DNA from: a bacterium
GTDB taxonomy: Bacteria; UBA8248
DNA length: 64,000 nt
NCBI GenBank assembly: GCA_022825065.1
Contig: JAJDYR010000018.1
Coordinates: 97,606-161,605 of the forward strand
Reading direction: 5' to 3'
Below the pieces are notes generated by a model. That model worked only from the letters and a program-made list of their open reading frames with translations. It was not told where the DNA came from and ran no database searches. The first letter of the stretch is position 1. Each line of letters starts with the position of its first letter. Shown here in pieces: positions 1 through 9,366 of the stretch. Position numbers and translations under genes: made by a program.

Positions 1-126
1 CTGCTCGAAGGTTCGCGGAGATCAGACGAATCCTGGGAGAAATTGCTAGAGGGCTCGCGAAGATCAAGCGAATCTTTGGAGAAATCCACCGAAGCCTTGG
101 GCGTCCTGCTCAAAAGATCGGCGTAG
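1..126 (+). CDS. C-terminal end of an unknown charged repeat protein (partial)
   Basis: An open frame runs from base 1 to a TAG at 124-126 and encodes 41 residues; the start lies outside the window. The peptide contains two near-identical 14-residue repeats (LLEGSRRSDESWEK and LLEGSRRSSESLEK) followed by a short tail ending KRSA. The alternation of leucines with charged residues suggests an amphipathic helix or coiled coil. I cannot name a family. The repeat is also visible as two ~42-base copies in the DNA, so a non-coding tandem repeat is the alternative, but substitutions between copies mostly keep the helical pattern. Confidence 0.5.
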   Translation: MLEGSRRSDESWEKLLEGSRRSSESLEKSTEALGVLLKRSA

Positions 127-259
127 GTTGCGGCATTTCGCGGAGGCTCTCCGGCCTTTCCGGGAAGGTTTCGTTTCGTCGTCGGTATTCCGTTGAATTC
201 CTGGACTTTTTTCACGCGCACGACTCTCACGCGAGGCGCGCGCGTTTGAGGTGATGACG

Positions 260-685
260 ATGGGTCGCTCATGGACGAGAGAAGAGGTCGAGCGGGTGTT
301 CCAGGCCCGCTGGCAGGGGAACTTCAACGACCTCCTGGGTTTCGAGGTCCTGGAAGCGGAAGAGGGCTTCGCCCGCGTCGCGATGCCCGTGGAGCCGAAA
401 CTGCATCAGCCCTTCGGTATCGTCCACGGCGGCGCGCTGGCCTCGCTGGCCGACACCGTGGGCGGCGTGGGCAGCTACGTGAGCTACCCGGTCGGCACCG
501 AGGTGGTGACGGTGGAGATGAAGGTGAACTTCGTCCGCACGGTGAAGGAGGGAACCTTGGTCGGCGAGGCGAAGGCCCTGCACTTGGGAAGAAAGACCTC
601 GGTGTGGGAGATACGCATCCTGGACGATGCCGAAAAGCTCGTCTGCTTCGCCTCGGCCACCTACATGGTTATAAAAGAGGCGTAA
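260..685 (+). CDS. PaaI-type hot-dog thioesterase
   Basis: A 141-residue single hot-dog domain of the acyl-CoA thioesterase PaaI/YbgC group, expected to hydrolyse acyl- or aryl-CoA thioesters in the cytoplasm. The family signature HQPFGIVHGGALASLADT is present, with the conserved His-Gly-Gly that starts the central helix. The ATG at 260 is preferred over the GTG at 251 or ATG at 254 because GAGG at 248-251 sits eight bases upstream. The gene stands alone, bounded downstream by repeat-rich DNA. The substrate cannot be read from sequence. Confidence 0.85.
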   Translation: MGRSWTREEVERVFQARWQGNFNDLLGFEVLEAEEGFARVAMPVEPKLHQPFGIVHGGALASLADTVGGVGSYVSYPVGTEVVTVEMKVNFVRTVKEGTLVGEAKALHLGRKTSVWEIRILDDAEKLVCFASATYMVIKEA

Positions 686-1156
686 GGGCCTGTTGAAAAA
701 CCCCCGTCAAAGGAGCATCGCTTCTACCCCCCTTGTCAGGAGTTGTTGAAAAACCTCGATGCATGAGGGTTTGCGCTTTTTGTAGTTTGGGGCGGACCTG
801 CGTGTCCGCCCCAAACGCTCAACAAGGTCCGTATCAACAACCGGGCGGACACGCAGGTCCGCCCCTACGGGAAACCCATTCCCTGCTTCCGGGGACTTTT
901 TCCACAACCCCCCGTAAGCGGCGCTTTTTGCGCTTGAAACTTGGGTCGCCCTCGTCCTCTGCCCCTATCTGTGGTATTATCCGCAGGAGTAGAAAGTCGG
1001 TATTTCCGCAATCCAATATGATTCAATCGGTTACAGCTTTTGCCCTGAGCCGGCCTCCGGGGCCGGTTTCAGAAGCAACGAGCGCTTGACGGGGTGGGGG
1101 ACGTTTTCCCGGTGGCTTCTCGGGGAGGCGGATTTCCCGTCCGAAAGAGGTGAAAG
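686..1156. other. Intergenic region with REP-type repeats
   Basis: No convincing gene. It begins with a degenerate copy of the window's recurrent GTTGAAAAACC / CCCCCTTGTCAGG element (about 686-765), then holds a REP doublet (789-868). The rest is unremarkable up to the aconitase ribosome site (GAAAGAGGTG, just before 1157). Confidence 0.6.
789..868. repeat. REP doublet (REPIN-like), copy 1
   Basis: Two inverted REP palindromes, GGGGCGGACCTGCGTGTCC... at 789-811 and its reverse complement at 843-868, separated by about 31 bases. The same family recurs at 4162-4282 (inside the RAYT gene) and as a single copy at 4553-4578. The nearby RAYT at 3938-4540 is the likely mobiliser. Confidence 0.8.
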
Positions 1157-3865
1157 ATGAGCAACAGCTTCAATGCCCGCGCAGAACTCGAGGTCGGCGG
1201 GAAAACCTATGAGATTTACCGGATAGACGCGCTGAAACACAAGGGCGACGTCGCGCGGCTGCCCTTCGCCATGAAGGTCCTGCTGGAGAACCTCCTCAGG
1301 AACGAGGACGGGCGTTCCGTGCGCGCCGCCGACATCGAGGCGCTCGCCTCCTGGGACGCGAAAAACCCCGAGGCGAAAGAGATAGGCTTCATTCCGAGCC
1401 GCGTGCTGCTGCAGGACTTCACGGGCGTTCCCGTCGTGGTGGACCTCGCCGCCATGCGCGACGCCATGAAGGACCTGGGCGGCGACCCCGACCTCATCAA
1501 TCCCTTGCAGCCCGTCGATCTGGTGATCGACCACTCCGTGCAGGTGGACGAGTTCGGCACCGAGACGGCGCTCGAGAACAACGCGCAGCTCGAATACGAT
1601 CGCAACACCGAGCGCTACGCCTTCCTGCGCTGGGCGCAGAACGCTTTTGACAACTTCCGCGCCGTGCCGCCCGACACCGGCATCGTCCATCAGGTGAACC
1701 TGGAGTTCCTCGCTCCGGTGGTGGGCACGGACGAAAAAGGAGGCGTCACGCGCGCCTTCCCCGACACCGTCGTGGGCACGGACTCGCACACCACGATGAT
1801 CAACGGCATCGGCGTCCTCGGCTGGGGCGTGGGCGGCATCGAGGCCGAAGCCGCCATGCTGGGCCAGCCCTACTCGATGCTCATCCCCGACGTGGTGGGC
1901 TTCCGCCTCTCGGGCGATCTGAGAGAGGGCGCCACGGCGACCGACCTCGTGCTCGTGGTCGTGCAGATGCTGCGGGAGAAGGGCGTCGTGGGCAAGTTCG
2001 TGGAATTCTACGGGCCGGGTCTCGACAACCTGCCGCTCGCCGACCGCGCGACGCTCGCCAACATGGCGCCCGAATACGGCGCGACCTGCGGCATCTTCCC
2101 CATCGATGGCGAGACCCTCAAGTACATGGAACTCACGAACAGGCCGGCGGAGCAAATCGCGCTCGTGGAAGCCTACGCGAAAGCGCAGGGCATGTTCCGT
2201 GAGGCGGATTCCCCCGAGGCCGTCTACACCGACACGCTGGAACTCGACCTGGGCGACGTCGTCCCGAGCATCTCGGGTCCCAAGCGGCCGCAGGATCGCA
2301 TCGTCCTCACGGAAGCCAGCGCCACCTTCGAGCGCGAACTCGACAAGATGCTGACCGAACTCGGCGGCGGCGAGGGCGGCGGCACGGCCGTGGCGCCCGC
2401 GGCCGTCACCGTGCGGGATGGAACGAAGACGTACGAGATAACGCACGGCGCGGTCGTCATCGCGGCGATCACGAGCTGCACGAACACCTCGAACCCCACC
2501 GTCATGCTGGGCGCAGGCCTCGTGGCGAAAAAAGCCGCCGAGCGCGGCCTGAAAGCCAAGCCCTGGGTCAAGACCTCGCTCGCGCCCGGCTCGATGGTGG
2601 TGACGGAATATCTCAAGAGCGCGGGCCTCACGCCCTATCTCGAAGCGCTCGGCTTTCACAACGTGGGCTACGGCTGCACGACCTGCATCGGGAACTCGGG
2701 ACCTCTGCCCGCGCACATCTCCCAGGCCGTGGCCGAGGGCGATCTCGTTGCCTGCTCGGTGCTCTCTGGCAACCGGAACTTCGAGGGCCGCGTGCACGCG
2801 GAGGTGCGCATGAACTTCCTGGCCTCGCCGCCCCTGGTGGTGGCCTACGCCATCGCCGGCCGCATGGATCTCGACATCACGCGAGACCCCCTCGGAGAAG
2901 ATCAGGACGGAAATCCGGTGTACTTGAGAGACATCTGGCCCACGCAGAGCGAGCTTCAGGACGTGGTGATGAACCACGTGAAGGCCGACATGTTCGAGAA
3001 AAGCTACGGCGACGTGTTCCGGGGCGACCTGCGCTGGCAGGGCATCCCCACGCCCGAGGGCGGCCTGTTCGACTGGGACGACATGTCCACCTACATCCGA
3101 AAAGCCCCTTATTTCGACGGCATGAAGGCCGAACCCGAGCCGGTCGAGGACATCGCAGGCGCGCGCTGTCTCGCGCTATTGGGCGACTCGGTGACGACGG
3201 ACCACATCTCGCCCGCCGGCTCCATCAAGCGCGACAGCCCGGGCGGCCACTTCCTCGTGATGAACGACGTGCTGCCCGATAATTTCAACTCGTACGGCTC
3301 GCGCCGCGGGAACCACGAGGTGATGATGCGCGGCACCTTCTCGAACGTGCGCCTCCGCAACCGGGCGGCGCCGGGCACCGAGGGCGGCTTCACCACCTAT
3401 TTCCCGACGAACGAGGTCATGCCCATCTACGACGCGGCGATGCAGTACCAGGAGGCGGGGATTCCCCTCGTCGTCCTGGGCGGCAAGGAATACGGCACGG
3501 GCTCCTCGCGCGACTGGGCCGCCAAGGGGTCGAGCCTGCTCGGCATCCGCGCCGTCATCGCCGAGAGCTTCGAGCGCATCCACCGCTCGAACCTGGTGGG
3601 GATGGGCGTGCTGCCGCTCCAGTTCAAGCCGGGCGATTCGGCGGAGGGCCTGGGACTCACGGGGCGGGAGACCTTCGACATCGAGGGTGTGGAGCAGGGA
3701 GAAGCCAAACAGGTGCGCGTCACCGCCACGCCGGAGAATGGCGGCGAGGCGATCGTATTCGACGCCACCGTGCGCATCGACACCCCCAACGAGGTGGCCT
3801 ACTACCAGCACGGCGGCATCCTGCAGTACGTGCTGCGGCAGCTCCTGAAGAGCGGGGAGAATTAG
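1157..3865 (+). CDS. acnA: Aconitate hydratase (AcnA/IRP type)
   Basis: A full-length 902-residue monomeric aconitase that isomerises citrate to isocitrate in the TCA cycle through a [4Fe-4S] cluster. The three expected cluster cysteines are visible: C441 in [11 protein letters not shown], and C507 and C510 in CTTCIGNSG. The C-terminal swivel domain carries the [10 protein letters not shown] substrate-binding motif. Length and cysteine spacing match the AcnA/iron-regulatory-protein branch rather than AcnB. A GAAAGAGGTG ribosome site precedes the ATG. A dyad at 3868-3899 follows the stop and may help termination. Confidence 0.97.
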   Translation: MSNSFNARAELEVGGKTYEIYRIDALKHKGDVARLPFAMKVLLENLLRNEDGRSVRAADIEALASWDAKNPEAKEIGFIPSRVLLQDFTGVPVVVDLAAMRDAMKDLGGDPDLINPLQPVDLVIDHSVQVDEFGTETALENNAQLEYDRNTERYAFLRWAQNAFDNFRAVPPDTGIVHQVNLEFLAPVVGTDEKGGVTRAFPDTVVGTDSHTTMINGIGVLGWGVGGIEAEAAMLGQPYSMLIPDVVGFRLSGDLREGATATDLVLVVVQMLREKGVVGKFVEFYGPGLDNLPLADRATLANMAPEYGATCGIFPIDGETLKYMELTNRPAEQIALVEAYAKAQGMFREADSPEAVYTDTLELDLGDVVPSISGPKRPQDRIVLTEASATFERELDKMLTELGGGEGGGTAVAPAAVTVRDGTKTYEITHGAVVIAAITSCTNTSNPTVMLGAGLVAKKAAERGLKAKPWVKTSLAPGSMVVTEYLKSAGLTPYLEALGFHNVGYGCTTCIGNSGPLPAHISQAVAEGDLVACSVLSGNRNFEGRVHAEVRMNFLASPPLVVAYAIAGRMDLDITRDPLGEDQDGNPVYLRDIWPTQSELQDVVMNHVKADMFEKSYGDVFRGDLRWQGIPTPEGGLFDWDDMSTYIRKAPYFDGMKAEPEPVEDIAGARCLALLGDSVTTDHISPAGSIKRDSPGGHFLVMNDVLPDNFNSYGSRRGNHEVMMRGTFSNVRLRNRAAPGTEGGFTTYFPTNEVMPIYDAAMQYQEAGIPLVVLGGKEYGTGSSRDWAAKGSSLLGIRAVIAESFERIHRSNLVGMGVLPLQFKPGDSAEGLGLTGRETFDIEGVEQGEAKQVRVTATPENGGEAIVFDATVRIDTPNEVAYYQHGGILQYVLRQLLKSGEN

Positions 3866-3867
3866 GG

Positions 3868-3899
3868 GCAGGGCGACCCTAACGGGTCGATTGCCCTTC
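3868..3899 (+). terminator. Hairpin after aconitase
   Basis: GGGCA..GCGACCC and GGGTCG..TGCCC form an imperfect stem with a four-base loop directly after the acnA stop. The following T-run is weak (TTCGTGGTT), so this is a possible rather than clear intrinsic terminator. Confidence 0.4.
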
Positions 3900-3911
3900 G
3901 TGGTTCTCTGT

Positions 3912-3937
3912 GTAGGGACAGGCCTCCGTGCCTGTCC
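3912..3937. repeat. GGGACAGG-type palindrome
   Basis: GTAGGGACAGGCCTCCGTGC... forms a short palindrome (GGACAGGC / GCCTGTCC). Related palindromes built on GGGACAGG or GGGACAACC occur at 7855-7882, 10511-10569 and 30652-30722. They look like a second REP-like family sharing the GTAGGG- edge with the GGGCGGAC family. Confidence 0.65.
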
Positions 3938-4540
3938 TTATGATTGCACCTTGTTTACCGGGTTATATTCATCCAACGACCATTTTAGGGGATTGCTCTG
4001 GATGTATTCTCGGATGCGGCCCAGATCGTCATCATCGCGGATGACGTGATCGTAGAATGATCGTTGCCAGATGCGTTTCTCGAATGGCGGGAAACGCCGG
4101 GATTTCACCTCTTTGATATATTCATTCGTGGTCATCGTCTTGAACCATTGAATGATTTCCTGTAGGGGCGGACCTGTGTGTCCGCCCTGTTGATTTTGTT
4201 CTTTTCGTTCTTGTTCTATTTGGTTGCAATTGCTTGGTTTTATATTTCTGCGTTGCGGGCGGACACACAGGTCCGCCCCTACAAACGCAACGATTCCGTG
4301 AATATGATTCGGCATAAGGACGTATTGATCTAATTCGAGATGGGGGAATTTGTTCTCTGTTTCATGCCACCAATGGACGACCAACTTCCCTGCGTCGTTC
4401 AAGACCATCTCGCCTTCGATGATTTCACCGAACAGACATTGCCTGCCCTGCACACAAACCGTCACGAAATAACATCCCGCCTGGGAATAATCATAACCCT
4501 CCAACCGATATGAATTTCGTCTAATTCGGTTCACGTCCAT
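3938..4540 (-). CDS. REP-associated tyrosine transposase (RAYT, TnpA_REP)
   Basis: A 200-residue Y1/HUH-type transposase. The motif VLMPNHIHGI supplies the paired metal-binding histidines, and RSFYDHVIRDDDD carries the catalytic tyrosine. RAYTs nick and mobilise REP palindromes. Matching REP sequences occur just downstream of the start codon (4553-4578), in the next intergenic region (789-868), and inside the gene at 4162-4282, where they encode the peptide stretches VGADLCVRP and GGHTGPPLQE (roughly residues 87-127). The frame stays open through this insertion, which lies between the HUH and tyrosine motifs. Whether activity is kept is unknown. Confidence 0.9.
   Translation of the reverse strand: MDVNRIRRNSYRLEGYDYSQAGCYFVTVCVQGRQCLFGEIIEGEMVLNDAGKLVVHWWHETENKFPHLELDQYVLMPNHIHGIVAFVGADLCVRPQRRNIKPSNCNQIEQERKEQNQQGGHTGPPLQEIIQWFKTMTTNEYIKEVKSRRFPPFEKRIWQRSFYDHVIRDDDDLGRIREYIQSNPLKWSLDEYNPVNKVQS
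4162..4282. repeat. REP doublet inside the RAYT coding sequence
   Basis: Two 26-base REP copies at 4162-4187 and 4257-4282 are perfect reverse complements of each other, separated by a 69-base AT-rich spacer. The whole 121-base unit lies within the transposase reading frame and is translated. Confidence 0.9.
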
Positions 4541-4552
4541 GTTGAATGCTCC

Positions 4553-4578
4553 GGGCGGACATACAGGTCCGCCCCTAC
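4553..4578. repeat. Single REP element upstream of the RAYT
   Basis: GGGCGGACATACAGGTCCGC... plus CCCTAC, the same family as the doublets at 789-868 and 4162-4282, lying 13 bases upstream of the transposase start. Confidence 0.85.
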
Positions 4579-4609
4579 GAGAAGCGATTCACGAACCTGA
4601 ATCCATCCC

Positions 4610-5704
4610 TCACGAAACAACCTCCACAAACCGCGCCCAGAGGTATTCCGCGTCCGCATCCGTCAGCGGGTCGGGGGAGATGTAGATCTCCGATTCACCC
4701 GATACGCCGACCTGCACCCGCACCTCGCACTCCCATAGTGAAGCGGCGATCTCATCGCGCGATTTCCCGAGCGATTCCTCATCGATTCCGATCACGACTT
4801 CGGGCAAGTCCTGCCCCAGGGCGTTGGGGCGTCTGAGGCGAGGAGATAACCCTTTCATCCCGGCAGTGCGCTCCATGAAGAACTCACACCATTTTTCGTT
4901 GTGGGCGTACTGGGCCGCCTCGCCCTCGTCCAGGTAATGTTCGAGTGCGCAGACCAGGCCCACGATGTCGTCGCGCCCCGCCTTCATGGGACGTCCGACC
5001 GAATACCTGGGGCTTCCCATCATGGCGCAGGCTTGGACGATCTCCTTTCTGCCGAGAATGATTCCAGTGTTCTGCGGCCCGCCGATGCTCTTCCCCCCGC
5101 TGAAGATGGCGGCGTCGGCCCCCATCTCTTTCGTGTAGCGCCAGAGATTGGAGGACGGCGGAAGCTGCGCCGCCGCGTCCACGATTACGGGCACGTTCCT
5201 CTCGTGCGCGATCTCGATGATGGTCTCCGGCTTCAGGATGTTCCGGCCCATGTACTGACCCGGGAAGTAGAAGACGCCCGCCGTCTTCTCGCCGATGGCC
5301 TCCTCAAGCTCCCAGGGATGGGTCTGGCGGTGCGAGCCGATCTCGACGAGCCGCGCCCCCGCCTGGCGGATGTTGATGTCGTAGTGGTTTCGCTGGAAGC
5401 GGTGGATGACGATCTCGTTTTTTAAGCCGTCGGTGAAGGGGAGCTTGTCCATGAGGGCCGGGTTCCCGCCCGTGATGCAGGCGGCAGCGCTTAGCGCGAG
5501 GCCTGCGGCGGAGCCGCTCGTAACGTAGGCCGCCTCGTTTCGCGTCATTTCGGCGATTCGCGCGCCCGCCTTGGCGTGCAACTCGTTCATGTCCACCTGG
5601 GCGGCGTTCGCCTCCCGCATGGCGGACCAGATTTCCGGCCTCAGTTTCGAGCCGCCGAAGACGGTCTGGCGGGTGCGCGCGCTGATGACGCGGCGGACGC
5701 CCAA
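4610..5704 (-). CDS. SelA-like PLP-dependent enzyme (fold-type I)
   Basis: A 364-residue or slightly longer fold-type I PLP protein of the selenocysteine-synthase-like superfamily. The lysine in IFSGGKSIGGPQNTGIILG is the likely Schiff-base residue, and PVIVDAAAQLPP carries the cofactor-binding aspartate. Many members of this group are not true SelA but lyases or racemase-like enzymes, and this protein is shorter than bacterial SelA (about 460), so I do not claim a role in Sec synthesis. The start is uncertain: TTG at 5704 begins inside the conserved DLGVRRVI segment. The better ribosome site (AAGGAG, overlapping the stop of the preceding gene) points to codon ATC at 5743, with no ATG/GTG in between. 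It is coupled to the gene at 5755-6504. Confidence 0.8.
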   Translation of the reverse strand: MGVRRVISARTRQTVFGGSKLRPEIWSAMREANAAQVDMNELHAKAGARIAEMTRNEAAYVTSGSAAGLALSAAACITGGNPALMDKLPFTDGLKNEIVIHRFQRNHYDINIRQAGARLVEIGSHRQTHPWELEEAIGEKTAGVFYFPGQYMGRNILKPETIIEIAHERNVPVIVDAAAQLPPSSNLWRYTKEMGADAAIFSGGKSIGGPQNTGIILGRKEIVQACAMMGSPRYSVGRPMKAGRDDIVGLVCALEHYLDEGEAAQYAHNEKWCEFFMERTAGMKGLSPRLRRPNALGQDLPEVVIGIDEESLGKSRDEIAASLWECEVRVQVGVSGESEIYISPDPLTDADAEYLWARFVEVVS

Positions 5705-5754
5705 GTCGTTCAGGAATTCTGGGTCTTGATGGGATTCGTTGATCGCCTTGCTCC

Positions 5755-6504
5755 TTAGCCGAGGGTGGAATAGCGCAGCGTCGCGCCTTGAAGAGCAGTC
5801 CAGGAGGCGCCTTCGGTTTTTCCGTAAAGAGAAAGCGTGTGAAAGCCCTCCTCATCGCGGGAGAATTTCCTCTCGATTTTGAGGTTGAAGGCCTGAGCCC
5901 GCCTTGAGCCGGGTGCGATCTCCACGTCTGCCGATTCGGGCGGCGCGCCGTCCAGCCCCACGCCCAATAGCAGCGGCGATGCGGCGTCCTCGCTCCGCAC
6001 GCGGCCCTCGATCTCAAGACGAGCCGCCTCCTCTCCCCACACGAGAAAAGAGACGCTCATATCCGGCGATACCTCACGCCATTCGCCCGGTGAAACCGCC
6101 GCATCCTCGCGCAGCCTTTGCCGCCACTCGACCCGCTTCCGGTTGTGCCGGCTCAGGATGAGCGTCCTGTGCTCGGGCCTGTCCGCCCAGTGGTAGTGCC
6201 TGGGCCTGTTCTCGTAGGGCCTGCCCATGCCGACGAGGAGCGCCGCCGGCTCGCCGCGCATCACCTCCTCGCCGTCCAGGGTTTCATGCCCGGTCGTAGA
6301 GGCGACCAGCTTCACGCGCTCGCGTTTTTCATCCCACGTCGCGTAGACGTACTGCACCGTATCGACGGGAGGCCGCGAGGCCACGTTGGGCGGAGGTTCC
6401 TGCAGAACGCGGGGCTGTCCGCCGATACGGATTTCCTCGCCCCCGTGGCGCACGAGTTCGAGCTGGTGAAAGCCCCGGTATTCGAGACGGCACGGCTGGC
6501 TCAT
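5755..6504 (-). CDS. Hypothetical protein, upstream partner of the SelA-like gene
   Basis: A 249-residue soluble protein with no signal peptide or membrane segment. It is rich in short beta-prone stretches separated by charged loops, and I do not recognise a family. Its stop overlaps the ribosome site of the SelA-like gene, so the two are probably one operon and function together. A catalytic or accessory role in a carboxylate or amino-acid pathway would be a guess from context only. Confidence 0.7.
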   Translation of the reverse strand: MSQPCRLEYRGFHQLELVRHGGEEIRIGGQPRVLQEPPPNVASRPPVDTVQYVYATWDEKRERVKLVASTTGHETLDGEEVMRGEPAALLVGMGRPYENRPRHYHWADRPEHRTLILSRHNRKRVEWRQRLREDAAVSPGEWREVSPDMSVSFLVWGEEAARLEIEGRVRSEDAASPLLLGVGLDGAPPESADVEIAPGSRRAQAFNLKIERKFSRDEEGFHTLSLYGKTEGASWTALQGATLRYSTLG

Positions 6505-6641
6505 GGAGACTCCTCCACTGGATGCGCTTGGCGTGTGTTCGGTGTCCCATCATATCACGATGTGCGCGCGGGATGGATCGTGTATCATGACGCCGCGCCG
6601 CCGCCCGGCGGCGTTTTCTTTATCAAGACAGGAGTTCCGAG

Positions 6642-7685
6642 ATGCGCATTATGACCACCCTGCCGATGGATGACCTGAAAAAAGCGGGTCCCGCAGCGCG
6701 AGAGATCGAGGCGGCAGGCTATGACGGCGCCATGACCATGGAAAACGCGCACCATCCGTTTCTGCCCCTGGCGGTCGCGGCGGTGGCGACCGAGCGCGTG
6801 GAGCTTCTGACCGCCGTGGCCATCGCCTTTCCGAGGAGTCCCATGGTGTGCGCGAACGCAAGCTGGGATCTGCAGGTCGCCTCGGGCGGGCGGTTCGTCC
6901 TGGGGCTCGGCCCGCAGATACGGGCGCACAACGTACGGCGCTTCAGCGTGCCCTGGAGCGCACCCGCAGCGCGGATGCGCGAATACGTGGAATCGCTCCG
7001 CGCGATATGGCGCGCCTGGCAAAGCGGGGAGAAGCTCGATTACAAGGGCGAACACTACCAGTTCAGCCTCATGACGCCCGCCTTCACGCCGCCCTCGGGC
7101 GGCCACCCGATGGCGCCCGTCACCATCGCGGCGGTGGGGCCGGGGATGCTGAAAGTCGCCGGAAGCCGCTGCGACGGCGTGCGGCTGCACCCTTTCTGCA
7201 CCAGCCGGTATTTCGAGGAGTTCTGCCTGCCGAGGCTCACGGATGGGTTCGGGGAGAACGGGATTGAGCGTGAGAACTTCGAGATCACCGGCGGCGGCTA
7301 CGTCGTCACGGGGCGCGATGAGGAGGCCATCAGGCGCGGGATGGACGAGGTGAAGGTGCGTCTCGGCTTTTACGGCTCGACGCCCGATTACTGGCCGGTT
7401 CTCGAGATGCACGGCTATGGCGATCTGGGCCGCAAGTTGAGGCAGATGACGCGCGAGGGCAAATGGGGTGAGCTGGCGGGCGAGATTCCCGACGACCTGG
7501 TGCGCCTTTTCGCCGCCGTGGGCGTGCACGGGGAGATAAAGCAGGCGATAGAGACGCGCTTCGGCAACGGCATCGATACCCTCTACGCGGGCATGCTCCC
7601 CACGGCGGATCGCGACCTCCCGCCCGACCTCATCCAGGATATGCAGACGATACCGGTGGCGTTCGAGGGGTTCGCGGAGAGGTAG
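6642..7685 (+). CDS. LLM-class (luciferase-like) F420-dependent oxidoreductase
   Basis: A 347-residue TIM-barrel oxidoreductase of the luciferase-like monooxygenase superfamily, resembling the TIGR03617 F420-dependent branch. Typical landmarks are GYDGAMTMENAHHPFLPLA near the N-terminus, the barrel strand ASGGRFVLGLGPQIRAHN, and the PVTIAAVGPGMLKVAG segment. Known members use coenzyme F420 or FMN; the substrate is not predictable. The gene is monocistronic, divergent from 5755-6504 and followed by repeat DNA. Confidence 0.85.
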   Translation: MRIMTTLPMDDLKKAGPAAREIEAAGYDGAMTMENAHHPFLPLAVAAVATERVELLTAVAIAFPRSPMVCANASWDLQVASGGRFVLGLGPQIRAHNVRRFSVPWSAPAARMREYVESLRAIWRAWQSGEKLDYKGEHYQFSLMTPAFTPPSGGHPMAPVTIAAVGPGMLKVAGSRCDGVRLHPFCTSRYFEEFCLPRLTDGFGENGIERENFEITGGGYVVTGRDEEAIRRGMDEVKVRLGFYGSTPDYWPVLEMHGYGDLGRKLRQMTREGKWGELAGEIPDDLVRLFAAVGVHGEIKQAIETRFGNGIDTLYAGMLPTADRDLPPDLIQDMQTIPVAFEGFAER

Positions 7686-7705
7686 GGTCAAACCCGACCA
7701 AGGAG

Positions 7706-7853
7706 GGGCTGTTGAAAAAGCCTTTGCCAAAGGAGCAACCCCCCCTACCCCCCCTTGTCAGGGGGGCAAGAAAAAGCAAAACCCCCTCAGCCCAGCGAGG
7801 GCACATCGCCTTTTTATACCCCCCTGACAAGGGGGGGTAGGGGGGGTTGCTTT
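7706..7853. repeat. G-tract inverted-repeat element, copy A
   Basis: Begins GGGGCTGTTGAAAAAGCC and contains two arms, ACCCCCCCTTGTCAGGGGGG (about 7746-7766) and its inverse CCCCCCTGACAAGGGGGG (about 7819-7837), that can pair over a ~45-base spacer. Similar elements lie at 15226-15405, 41007-41162 and 60736-61045. All are strictly intergenic. Confidence 0.85.
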
Positions 7854-7854
7854 T

Positions 7855-7882
7855 GTAGGGACAGGTCGCGACCTGTCCCTGC
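7855..7882. repeat. GGGACAGG-type palindrome
   Basis: A near-perfect palindrome GGGACAGGTCGCGACCTGTC flanked by GTA and CCTGC; a member of the family also seen at 3912-3937 and 10511-10569. Confidence 0.7.
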
Positions 7883-7909
7883 GGGGTGAGAGAACAAATT
7901 ACCGGATGC

Positions 7910-9301
7910 CTACCCCCTGGGCCCGATCATGTTTTCGGGCTTGACGGCGGCGTCGAACTCCTCGCCCGTGAGGAGGTCGAGGGCGATGGCCGCGTCGCGC
8001 AGGGTGCCGCCCTCGGCAAACGCCTTTTTCGCCACCCTGGCCGCGTTGTCGTACCCGATGACGGGGTTCAGCGCCGTTACGAGCATGAGCGAGTTCTGGA
8101 GGTAGGCGTCTATCGCGGGGCGGTTGGGCTCGATGCCCACCGCGCAGTGCTCGTTGAACGAAACGCACGCATCGGCCAGCAGGCGCACCGAGTTCAGCAG
8201 GTTGAAGATCATCACGGGCTTGAACACGTTCAGTTCGAAATGGCCGGTCGCGCCGCCCACGTTCACCGCCACGTCGTTGCCCATCACCTGGGCGCACACC
8301 ATCGTCATCGCCTCGCTCTGGGTGGGGTTCACCTTGCCGGGCATGATGGAGCTTCCAGGCTCGTTCTCGGGGATGAGCAACTCGCCCACGCCGCACCGGG
8401 GGCCGGACGCCAGCATGCGGATGTCGTTCGCTATCTTCATGAGCGACGCCGCCAGCGTCTTCACCGCACCGCTCGCGAACACGACCGCATCGTGCGCGGC
8501 GAGCGCCTCGAACTTGTTCGGCGCGCTGCGGAAGGGGATATCCGTCATCTCGGCGATTCGGGCGGCGGCCTTCTCCGCGAAGTCGGGGTGGGTGTTGAGG
8601 CCCGTGCCCACCGCCGTTCCGCCGAGGGCCAGCTCATAGATGCCGTCCAGCGACATCCTGACGCGCGCCAAGCCGTTTTCGAGTTGTTGCGCGTAGCCCG
8701 AGAACTCCTGGCCGAGTGTCAAGGGAACGGCGTCCATGAGATGGGTGCGGCCGATCTTGATGATCGAATCGAAGGCTTCGGCCTTCTGCGCGAGCGTCGT
8801 CTGAAGCCTCTCCACGGCGGGGATGAGTTTCTTCGTCATCTGCTCGCCCGCCGCGACGTGCATCGCCGTCGGGAAGGTGTCGTTCGAGGACTGCGCCTTG
8901 TTCACGTCGTCGTTGGGGTGGATCGGGTCCTTGGAGCCCATCACGCCGCCCGCCAGTTCGATGGCGCGGTTGGCGATGACCTCGTTCGCGTTCATGTTCG
9001 TCTGCGTGCCGCTGCCGGTCTGCCAGACGACGAGGGGGAAATGCGCGTCCAGATCGCCCGCGATCACCTCATCCGCCGCCTGATTGATGAGCGCGGCCTT
9101 CTCCGAATCGAGAATCCCCAGTTCTTCGTTCGTCACCGCGGCGGCTTTCTTCAGGATTCCCAGCGCGCGGATGATCTCGCGCGGGAAGCGGTCGCCGCCT
9201 ATCTTGAAGTGAACGAGCGAGCGCGCCGTCTGCGCGCCGTAGTATTTGTCTTCGGGCACCTCGATCTCGCCCATGCTGTCGGTTTCGATTCGATGCGACA
9301 T
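7910..9301 (-). CDS. fumC: Class II fumarate hydratase
   Basis: A full-length 463-residue fumarase/aspartase superfamily enzyme that hydrates fumarate to malate in the TCA cycle. The family signature [13 protein letters not shown] is intact, including the catalytic serine loop. [13 protein letters not shown] and [16 protein letters not shown] are the other two conserved blocks. The sequence fits FumC rather than aspartase or argininosuccinate lyase. With aconitase nearby it gives two TCA genes within 10 kb, although they are not one operon. Confidence 0.95.
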   Translation of the reverse strand: MSHRIETDSMGEIEVPEDKYYGAQTARSLVHFKIGGDRFPREIIRALGILKKAAAVTNEELGILDSEKAALINQAADEVIAGDLDAHFPLVVWQTGSGTQTNMNANEVIANRAIELAGGVMGSKDPIHPNDDVNKAQSSNDTFPTAMHVAAGEQMTKKLIPAVERLQTTLAQKAEAFDSIIKIGRTHLMDAVPLTLGQEFSGYAQQLENGLARVRMSLDGIYELALGGTAVGTGLNTHPDFAEKAAARIAEMTDIPFRSAPNKFEALAAHDAVVFASGAVKTLAASLMKIANDIRMLASGPRCGVGELLIPENEPGSSIMPGKVNPTQSEAMTMVCAQVMGNDVAVNVGGATGHFELNVFKPVMIFNLLNSVRLLADACVSFNEHCAVGIEPNRPAIDAYLQNSLMLVTALNPVIGYDNAARVAKKAFAEGGTLRDAAIALDLLTGEEFDAAVKPENMIGPRG

Positions 9302-9366
9302 GCTGCCTCCTGCGGATGCGTGATGTGAAGGGTTTGTCGGTCTATGGTCTCACCGGGCCGGTCGCC

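Noticed and set aside
64-327. Minus-strand small protein at the left edge
   Set aside because: Composition is Arg/Ser-rich and unlike a folded protein; it overlaps both the plus-strand C-terminus and the thioesterase start.
1031-2977. Long minus-strand open frame opposite aconitase
   Set aside because: Shadow of the GC-rich aconitase gene; the peptide is His/Arg/Ala-rich with no domain.
4610-5704. Selenocysteine synthase selA
   Set aside because: It is too short and lacks clear SelA-specific N-terminal sequence. It belongs to the wider SelA-like PLP superfamily, so it cannot be counted as Sec machinery.
7886-9328. Long plus-strand frame opposite fumarase
   Set aside because: Antisense shadow; the fumarase signature lies on the minus strand.
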